Source: Treponema_C sp050320395 | Lineage (GTDB): Bacteria > Spirochaetota > Spirochaetia > Treponematales > Treponemataceae | DNA length: 64,000 bases | Direction of reading: 5' to 3' | Assembly (NCBI RefSeq): GCF_050320395.1 | Contig: NZ_CP144459.1 | Span: 62,001 to 126,000, forward strand | Shown: positions 58,452-64,000 of the stretch, piece after piece | Position numbering within the stretch: the stretch's first letter is position 1 | Layout: each line of letters begins with the position of its first letter | The notes under the pieces: generated by a model | What the model saw: the letters and a program-made list of their open reading frames with translations, nothing else | What the model was told of the DNA's origin: nothing | Database searches by the model: none | Position numbers and translations under genes: made by a program

Positions 58452-59471
58452 ATGAAGACTCGTCTTTGTATTCTCTTTTTATTAATTACTTTTATTGCAG
58501 TGCTTCCCGCAAAAGGAAAAAGCGATGTTTCCGATGAGCGGGCAAAAGAGGTTGTCGTTTACGCATACGACTCGTTTACGGCCGATTGGGGGCCGGGCCC
58601 TGAATTGGTAAAACTCTTTGAAGCCGAAACGGGCTACAAGTGTACGCTTATTTCCGCAGGAGATGCGGTACAGGTACTTACCCGCGCGGTTCTCGAAAAA
58701 GACAGCCCGCAGGCGGACGTTTTGGTCGGCCTTGATAACAACCAGGTTAAAACCGTAAAAACACACAAGGTTTTACAGTCCTATAAACCCGCAAAAGCGG
58801 ACAGCCTTATACCTGCGGATGCGGTTATGGATTCCGATTGGCAGCTTACCCCCTATGATTGGAGTTATTTTGCCCTGATTTACGATACGCAGTCGGGCGT
58901 TCCCGCGCCTGAATCTTTGTCGGATTTGACAAAGAGCGTATACGCAAAAAAACTGATTTTAATGGATCCGCGCACTTCAACGCCCGGTTTGGGCTTTGCC
59001 GCATGGACACGGGCCGTATTCGGCGGCACGTATCTCGAATATTGGAAAGCCCTCAAGCCGAACATTTTGACGATGGCGCCGGGCTGGGATGCGGGCTACG
59101 GTCTTTTTACCGCAGGAGAAGCGCCGCTTGTTATAAGCTACACAACCAGCCCCGCGTATCACGTTGAATACGATAAAACCGACCGCTACAAGGCTTTGAT
59201 TTTCGATGAGGGACACATTATGCAAATTGAAGGCGCGGGCTTGGTAAAGGGAGCGCCGAATGAAAAGGGAGGAAAAGCCTTTTTGGACTTTTTAATCGGT
59301 GAAAAGGCACAATCCGTGCTGCCGCTTACTCAGTGGATGTATCCTGTAAACCCGCAGGTTGTGCTGCCCGACTGCTATAAGGCCGCACCCAAGGCGTCAA
59401 AAACGCTTACTTCCGATTCGGCCGAATCCGAAAAAATCGCCGCAGACATAACCGCTGTGCTGGCCTTTTAA
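58452..59471 (+). CDS. thiB: Thiamine ABC importer binding protein ThiB
   Basis: A 339-residue secreted binding protein with signal peptide to about residue 21 (VLPAKGKS). It follows the ThiB pattern: VVVYAYDSFTADWGPGPELVKLFEAETG near 32-60, DVLVGLDNNQV near 90, TPYDWSYFALIYD near 137 and LMDPRTSTPGLGFAAWT near 172-188. The TPP riboswitch directly upstream supports thiamine, TMP or TPP as ligand. Starts the thiBPQ operon, with thiP two bases after its stop. Confidence 0.94.
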   Translation: MKTRLCILFLLITFIAVLPAKGKSDVSDERAKEVVVYAYDSFTADWGPGPELVKLFEAETGYKCTLISAGDAVQVLTRAVLEKDSPQADVLVGLDNNQVKTVKTHKVLQSYKPAKADSLIPADAVMDSDWQLTPYDWSYFALIYDTQSGVPAPESLSDLTKSVYAKKLILMDPRTSTPGLGFAAWTRAVFGGTYLEYWKALKPNILTMAPGWDAGYGLFTAGEAPLVISYTTSPAYHVEYDKTDRYKALIFDEGHIMQIEGAGLVKGAPNEKGGKAFLDFLIGEKAQSVLPLTQWMYPVNPQVVLPDCYKAAPKASKTLTSDSAESEKIAADITAVLAF

Positions 59472-59473
59472 CA

Positions 59474-61114
59474 ATGTTTTTTAAAGTTTCCCGCCGTATT
59501 ATTGCGGCGGGAAGTATTCTTATTTTTATAAGTCTTTGCTCGGTTTTTGTGCTGTCCTTGGGTGCGGCTCTCACACCTCTGGCGGCGCAAAGTCCCAAAA
59601 ATTCCGCCTCCGGCGGGGGAGCGGGTACGGGGACTTTTTTTTATCTTGCCGCCGTTGTAAAACCCGCACTGTATACGATAAACATCGCCCTTTTTTCCAC
59701 CCTTATAGCCCTCATGTCCGGAACGGCGGCGGCTTTTTTTACGGCAAACCGCAGTTTTTTCGGCAGGCGCTTTTTGCTTGTCTTTTCCGCGGTTCCCTTG
59801 TCGGTTCCGCCGCTTTTAATTGCCCTCGGTTTTGTCCTTGCCTTCGGTATGGGAGGAACGGTAAACCGTTTTTTGTTGTTTTTAACGGGCAGGGCAGATG
59901 CGGGTGTAAAACCGCCGCTCGGCTTTTTATACTCATTTTGGGGAATCGTTATCGTACAGGGATTTTATAATTTTCCGCTTGTTATGCGCTTGTGCAGCGA
60001 CGTATGGCAGCGCCTGCCGCGCGATGAAGCCGATGCCGCCCGCCTTTTGGGTGCGTCCGAATGGAAGGTATTCCGCACCGTTACCCTCTGTCAGCTTGCA
60101 CCGACGATTGCATCCTCGGCAATGCTCGTTTTTTTATACTGTTTTTTCAGCTTTATAATCGTACTTTTGTTCGGTTCGGCCGGCGGCACAACGCTTGAAG
60201 TCGCCGTCTACCGCTCATTGCGCGCTTCCCTCGATTTTAAGCAGGGCGCTTTTTTTGCCCTTGCCGAAACCCTTATTGCCCTGTGTTTTGTGCTTTTATA
60301 CGCACGCTTGGAATTTTCGGGAAGAAGAAGCGCGGGCATTACGGGCAAGCGAACAAGGCTTGATGGCCGTAAACTACGCAATCCCCAAGAGATTGTTTTC
60401 TTTGCCGCGGTTTTTATTCCCGTTATACTTTTTTTCTTTGTGCCGCTTTTTTCGGTTTCGGCAAATGCCTTTGTATATAAAAAATCGCTGTCTTTTACCG
60501 CTTTCGGCACCGTATTGTCGCGGCCGGCTTTTTGGATATCGCTTAAAAATACCGTATATACCTCTGCTCTGTCTGCGGCTTTTGCGGTTACGGGAGCCTG
60601 TGTGTACGCCGTTTTTGTACGTGCGGTTGACCCTTTTAAAACAAAAACATGGCTGCGTCTTATACCCCTTTTTCCGATGGCTGTTTCTTCCATTGTAATA
60701 GGTTTCGGTATGATTCTTTTTTTGCGGCGCGGAAGCCCTCTTACCCTTATCGCAGCTCAAAGCGCCCTCGGCTGGCCCCTCGCATTCCGCTATATTTCTT
60801 CGGCAACGGACAGAATTCCTCAATCGACACTGAACGCCGCCCGCCTTTTGTCGGCGGATTTTACGGACAGCGTATTCCGTATTCAATTGCCTCTTTTACG
60901 CCGCAGTATTCTTTCGGCATTCGGCTTTTGTTTTGCAGCCGCAAGTGCCGATGCTTCGCTGCCGCTTGTATTGTCGATTCCGCGTTTTGAAACCCTTGCC
61001 CTTTTTACCTACCGTTTGGCCGGTTCTTACCGTTTTAACGAGGCCTGCGCCGCGGGCAGTATTCTCGCTTTATTGACAATCTTCTTTTTTATTTTGGGAG
61101 ACAGATTAAAATGA
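59474..61114 (+). CDS. thiP: Thiamine ABC importer permease ThiP
   Basis: A 546-residue permease with about 12 membrane helices in two fused modules. EAA-type loops that contact ThiQ are at about 190 (DEADAARLLGASEWKVFRTVTL) and about 455 (LNAARLLSADFTDSVFRIQLPL). The first start codon follows the thiB stop by two bases. The end overlaps thiQ by four bases (ATGA), so all three genes are coupled. Highly Phe-rich, as usual for this family. Confidence 0.93.
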   Translation: MFFKVSRRIIAAGSILIFISLCSVFVLSLGAALTPLAAQSPKNSASGGGAGTGTFFYLAAVVKPALYTINIALFSTLIALMSGTAAAFFTANRSFFGRRFLLVFSAVPLSVPPLLIALGFVLAFGMGGTVNRFLLFLTGRADAGVKPPLGFLYSFWGIVIVQGFYNFPLVMRLCSDVWQRLPRDEADAARLLGASEWKVFRTVTLCQLAPTIASSAMLVFLYCFFSFIIVLLFGSAGGTTLEVAVYRSLRASLDFKQGAFFALAETLIALCFVLLYARLEFSGRRSAGITGKRTRLDGRKLRNPQEIVFFAAVFIPVILFFFVPLFSVSANAFVYKKSLSFTAFGTVLSRPAFWISLKNTVYTSALSAAFAVTGACVYAVFVRAVDPFKTKTWLRLIPLFPMAVSSIVIGFGMILFLRRGSPLTLIAAQSALGWPLAFRYISSATDRIPQSTLNAARLLSADFTDSVFRIQLPLLRRSILSAFGFCFAAASADASLPLVLSIPRFETLALFTYRLAGSYRFNEACAAGSILALLTIFFFILGDRLK

Positions 61115-61830
61115 CGCCGTATTTTGAAGCGCGCAATCTGCGTAAAAGCTGGCCGGGAACCCGCATCGATTTTTCATGCTCGGTTGAAAAAGGGAAAATG
61201 CTCGGAATTGCAGGGCATTCCGGAAGCGGAAAATCAACCGTTTTGCGTATTATTGCGGGGCTTTTGGAAGCCGACGGCGAAGACGAACGAAAAACCGAAC
61301 CCGCCGCACCCTCTGAACCGCTTATACTGCGCTTGGACGGCCGCGATATAGGCCGCCTTGTTCCCTCAAAACGGAATGTGGGAATGGTGTTTCAAAGCGC
61401 CGCCCTTTTCCCTCACATGAGGGTTGACGATAACGTTGCATACGGTTTGCGCTGTGCGGGCTTGGGTAAAAAACAAAGCCGAATGCAGGCAGCGGAGTTT
61501 TTAAAAAACTTCGGTCTTGAAGGTTTTGCTTCGCGTTACCCCGAATCCCTTTCCGGAGGAGAAGCCCAGCGCGTCAGTCTTGCCCGTACCCTGATTGTCC
61601 GTCCTTCCCTTGTACTGTTTGACGAGCCCTTTTCGTCGCTTGACGCGCCTTTGCGCAAAAAACTTGCCGCGGATATACGGGATTTGCAAAAACAAATCGG
61701 TTTTACGGGTATTCTCGTAACCCATGATATAAACGAAGCCAAGGCCATGTGCGACACCGTAACGGTTTTAAAAAAAGGAAGGCAAACATGGACGGGTTCT
61801 CCCGATGATTTTAACGAGGCCTTGCTTTAA
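61111..61830 (+). CDS. thiQ: Thiamine ABC importer ATPase ThiQ
   Basis: A 239-residue ATPase. Walker A GHSGSGKST near 34-42, Q-loop FQSAALFPHM, signature LSGGEAQRVSLARTL near 147, Walker B LVLFDEPFSSLD and the H-loop THD are intact. It lacks the C-terminal TOBE extension, as is typical for ThiQ. A short insert with DEDERKTEPAAPSEP-like residues lies near 55-68. Its start overlaps thiP by 4 bp. Confidence 0.94.
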   Translation: MTPYFEARNLRKSWPGTRIDFSCSVEKGKMLGIAGHSGSGKSTVLRIIAGLLEADGEDERKTEPAAPSEPLILRLDGRDIGRLVPSKRNVGMVFQSAALFPHMRVDDNVAYGLRCAGLGKKQSRMQAAEFLKNFGLEGFASRYPESLSGGEAQRVSLARTLIVRPSLVLFDEPFSSLDAPLRKKLAADIRDLQKQIGFTGILVTHDINEAKAMCDTVTVLKKGRQTWTGSPDDFNEALL

Positions 61831-61847
61831 AAGGAGTCATCGGCCCC

Positions 61848-61877
61848 TTGACCAACCTGCGGTAAGTATGGTATTCT
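61848..61877 (+). promoter_or_regulatory. Promoter of the rpmH-rnpA-yidD-yidC operon
   Basis: TTGACC (61848-61853), an 18-bp spacer and TATTCT (61872-61877). The leader of about 60 bases contains a small GC hairpin (GAGCCC...GGGGTTC near 61900-61921) and ends in AAGGAG eight bases before rpmH. Confidence 0.5.
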
Positions 61878-61945
61878 TATAAACCGCTATAAAATCCGGG
61901 AGCCCTGCCTTTGCGGGGTTCTTGACATATAAGGAGACGTGTTCT

Positions 61946-62101
61946 ATGAAACGGACATATCAACCCAGCAAAGTTAAAAGAAACAGAAAATTCGGTTTTC
62001 GTGCCCGCATGAAAACGCGCGGCGGCCGCATGGTGCTTAAAAGACGCAGAGCCAAGGGACGCTATAAACTTTCCGTTTCCGACGAAAAAAAGCCGTATTA
62101 A
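61946..62101 (+). CDS. rpmH: 50S ribosomal protein L34
   Basis: A 51-residue basic protein, the canonical L34: MKRTYQPSKVKRNRKFGF, then RMKTRGGRMVLKRRRAKGR, and a short acidic tail that most bacteria lack or have shorter. It is part of the large subunit near the exit tunnel. Good AAGGAG ribosome site. Followed by rnpA at 17 bases, the universal arrangement. No dnaA is seen upstream: the thiamine operon is there instead. Confidence 0.98.
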   Translation: MKRTYQPSKVKRNRKFGFRARMKTRGGRMVLKRRRAKGRYKLSVSDEKKPY

Positions 62102-62118
62102 TCTATTAGTTCCGCATA

Positions 62119-62478
62119 ATGGAAGCCCGGCCGTATAAAACCGAAGGGTTTTCCCGCATCGAGCGGGTTAAAAAAAACGGTGATATTCAAGTCCTGTTTA
62201 AAAAAGGTAAAAGGGTGAGTGCGGACGGGGCAAAGTTGTTTGTTTTGCCTACCGGCCGCGGAATAAACAGAATTGCTTTTACGCTTCCGCGAAATTACGG
62301 AAATGCCGTACAGCGTAACCGTTCCAAGCGTTTAAGCAGGGAAGCCTATAGGCGTTTAAAGTCGGATTTAAAAACCGGATATGATATGATTTTATTGGTG
62401 TATTCGGGAAACGACTCTTTTGAACAGCGGTGCGCAGCACTGCGGTGCCTATGCGGAAAAGCCGGATTGTTTTTATGA
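62119..62478 (+). CDS. rnpA: Ribonuclease P protein component
   Basis: A 119-residue basic protein. It has FKKGKRVSADGAKLFVL in the N-terminal half, the hallmark RNxxKR-like RNRSKRLSREAYR near 75-88, and GYDMILLVY near 95. It binds the RNase P RNA for tRNA 5' maturation. Its stop overlaps the yidD ATG (ATGA), so it is coupled to it. Confidence 0.95.
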   Translation: MEARPYKTEGFSRIERVKKNGDIQVLFKKGKRVSADGAKLFVLPTGRGINRIAFTLPRNYGNAVQRNRSKRLSREAYRRLKSDLKTGYDMILLVYSGNDSFEQRCAALRCLCGKAGLFL

Positions 62479-62714
62479 ACATACCGATGTTTTTTAATAA
62501 GCTGTGCGAATATCTTTTTATCGGCTTGATACGATTTTATCAAATATTTATTTCCCCCCTTTTCCCGCCGAGCTGCAGGTTTTACCCTACCTGTTCGAAT
62601 TATGCACTCGATGCCGTGCGCAGACACGGTCCGTTTAAAGGCTTTTTTTTAACGATTAAGCGCATACTGAGGTGTCATCCCTATTGCAAAGGCGGTTACG
62701 ACCCTGTTCCCTAG
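62475..62714 (+). CDS. yidD: Membrane protein insertion efficiency factor YidD
   Basis: A 79-residue protein from the ATG at 62475, which overlaps the rnpA stop by 4 bp. The YidD signature is clear: LIRFYQIFISPLFPPSCRFYPTCSNYALDAV near 18-48, HGPFKGFFLTIKRILRCHPYCKGGYDPVP to the end, with the conserved Cys residues, described in part. It assists YidC in inserting membrane proteins. A longer start upstream overlaps rnpA and is not needed. Confidence 0.95.
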   Translation: MNIPMFFNKLCEYLFIGLIRFYQIFISPLFPPSCRFYPTCSNYALDAVRRHGPFKGFFLTIKRILRCHPYCKGGYDPVP

Positions 62715-62739
62715 ATCATATTCCAATTAAGGAGAAAAA

Positions 62740-64000
62740 ATGGATAAAAATACAATATGGGCTATAGTTCTTTCTTCAATTGTATTATTTGCAACTTTTT
62801 TTATTCAAAACAAGTATTTTGCACCTCAGCCGGTCCAACCCCTTGCTGCGGACAGTACGGCTCAAACCGAAAACCTGCAAAACACCGCATCTTCCGATGC
62901 GCTTGCTTCGCAGATACGGGCGGCGGCTTTTTCTTCGGATGCCGCAAAAGCTTCCGAAGACGGCGCGAACATGCCTGAAGAAGTTCTTGAAGAAAAAGAA
63001 TATCTTATCGAAACGGAAACCCTCAAGGTACGTTTTACAAACCGCGGCGGCGATATTATAAGCTATGAATTAAAGGAGCACTTTGACGGGAACGTTCCCG
63101 TACAAATGGCAAAAAATATTGCCCCGTCAAACCGCGCCTTTTCGCTTGCCTTCGGAGATTCTTCGGGTGCTCCCGTAAACGATTTGTTTAACGTAAAAAT
63201 CATCGATGATAAAACGATAGGCTTTTATAAAAAATTTACCGCCGCAAATCCCTCTGACGGCCAAAGCTCCTTTGTACTCGTAAAGCAGTACAGCTTTGAC
63301 GAAACGGAATACCTTTTTAAATTGGACATTACGATTGACGGCGATAAAAACATGAGCGGTTTGGCCTTCGGAAACGCTGCCTATACCCTGCGCACCTCTC
63401 CGCAAATCGGGCCCTACTACAATCCCAAGGTTGACCGTTATGAACGGCGTACCTTTATGTTTTTTTCCAAAGAAAAGCTTAAAAAACTCAATCTGTCCGA
63501 CGGTAATATAAAAACCTTTGATAAAAATTTCAGCTGGGCAGGTGTTGCCGGAAAATATTTTACACAACAAATAGTTTCTCCGGCATCTCAGTCTCCGGTT
63601 ATTCAAAACGCCTACTATTCCACAAAAAACAGGGTTGACAATTTTCAGGATGCCCAGCTCTTTTTGGTACGCTCTCCCGTAAGCGGTTCTTTTGCTCAGG
63701 ATTCCTACTATATCTACATGGGGCCGAAGGTTGAAAAAAACGTCGGCATATATAATAACGCCGCCGAAAACAATTGGAAGCTTGCCGATTTGCGTCTGGA
63801 CGAAAGTTTGGGCTCCGGCTGGCTTGCATGGCTTGAAACCTTTTTGAAGTTCTTAATGGAATTCTTCTATAAATTGATTCCGAACTGGGGCGTGTCGATT
63901 ATTTTGATGACCATTCTTTTAAAGGTTGCGATGTATCCGCTTACGAAAAAAAGTTCGGTATCGACCCTTAAAATGCAGGAACTTCAACCGCGCATTCAGG
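62740..64000 (+). CDS. yidC: Membrane protein insertase YidC (3' end outside window)
   Basis: 420 codons of the insertase are visible from the ATG at 62740, which has AAGGAG at normal spacing. An N-terminal membrane helix (5-24) is followed by the large periplasmic P1 beta domain of the Gram-negative-type YidC (about 90-365, with RFTNRGGDIISYEL near 104). The core begins with FYKLIPNWGVSIILMTILLKVAMYPLTKKS near 375-405, then continues to KMQELQPRIQ at the window edge. The C-terminal membrane helices lie outside the window. Confidence 0.96.
   Translation, partial: MDKNTIWAIVLSSIVLFATFFIQNKYFAPQPVQPLAADSTAQTENLQNTASSDALASQIRAAAFSSDAAKASEDGANMPEEVLEEKEYLIETETLKVRFTNRGGDIISYELKEHFDGNVPVQMAKNIAPSNRAFSLAFGDSSGAPVNDLFNVKIIDDKTIGFYKKFTAANPSDGQSSFVLVKQYSFDETEYLFKLDITIDGDKNMSGLAFGNAAYTLRTSPQIGPYYNPKVDRYERRTFMFFSKEKLKKLNLSDGNIKTFDKNFSWAGVAGKYFTQQIVSPASQSPVIQNAYYSTKNRVDNFQDAQLFLVRSPVSGSFAQDSYYIYMGPKVEKNVGIYNNAAENNWKLADLRLDESLGSGWLAWLETFLKFLMEFFYKLIPNWGVSIILMTILLKVAMYPLTKKSSVSTLKMQELQPRIQ

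Noticed and set aside
61831..61945. Replication origin near rpmH
   Set aside because: rpmH often lies near oriC with dnaA, but no dnaA and no cluster of DnaA boxes is seen. The space holds a promoter and a small hairpin only.

Overview
The window looks like chromosomal DNA of a Treponema-type spirochete of intermediate GC (mid-40s by eye, not computed). This is inferred from lipoproteins and binding proteins with treponeme-style leaders, an isolated PTS enzyme I, FlgM beside RsmI, ThyX instead of ThyA, and many secreted proteins of no known family. No insertion sequence, phage, rRNA or CRISPR array is visible.

Layout. 1-5.8 kb holds housekeeping genes (EbfC tail, recR, rsmI, flgM, a TrmH-type methylase), a degenerate iron-alcohol-dehydrogenase relative and an ATPase-HDOD signalling protein. 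5.9-11.5 kb is a minus-strand operon with a complete tripartite tricarboxylate-type importer (tctCBA homologues), a leaderless-peptide type I sulfatase and a GntR regulator, which suggests import and cytoplasmic desulfation of an unknown sulfate ester. 11.6-17.5 kb has a CAU tRNA, phosphofructokinase, a putative glycoside hydrolase, a PAP2 phosphatase and mnmE. 17.6-19.7 kb is a small accessory patch: two lipoproteins, a promoter-driven small ORF carrying a 7-bp tandem repeat, and an orphan BrnA-like antitoxin. 19.8-28.4 kb has proS, a secreted protein, a GerMN protein, ptsI, der, merR and an Rsm22-like methylase. 28.4-42.9 kb mixes a RelE-like toxin/antitoxin pair, an acyl-CoA synthetase, a candidate structured RNA, NusG-II and DUF2804 proteins, thyX, secreted proteins with a truncated paralogue, a MNT/HEPN pair, an epimerase and a phosphoglycerate-mutase-like phosphatase.

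43.0-50.5 kb is an AfuA/FbpA-type ABC importer with two different ATPases and one fused permease. It is followed by a membrane-bound AraC regulator and preceded by a striking palindromic operator. 51.2-53.1 kb is a chemoreceptor with an in-frame amber codon near its end. 53.1-58.1 kb carries a GNAT gene, flavodoxin-like gene remnants and a two-gene RNA repair operon (hen1-pnkp). After a tRNA-Val(CAC) come a TPP riboswitch controlling thiBPQ and then rpmH-rnpA-yidD-yidC.

Across the window, at least nine operon-first genes have a -10 hexamer only 6-7 bases before the start codon and no Shine-Dalgarno site, so leaderless mRNAs look common here. The strongest candidates for undescribed biology are the importer-sulfatase operon, the repeat-containing small ORF, the leaderless start pattern and the unassigned structured RNA locus near 31.8 kb.
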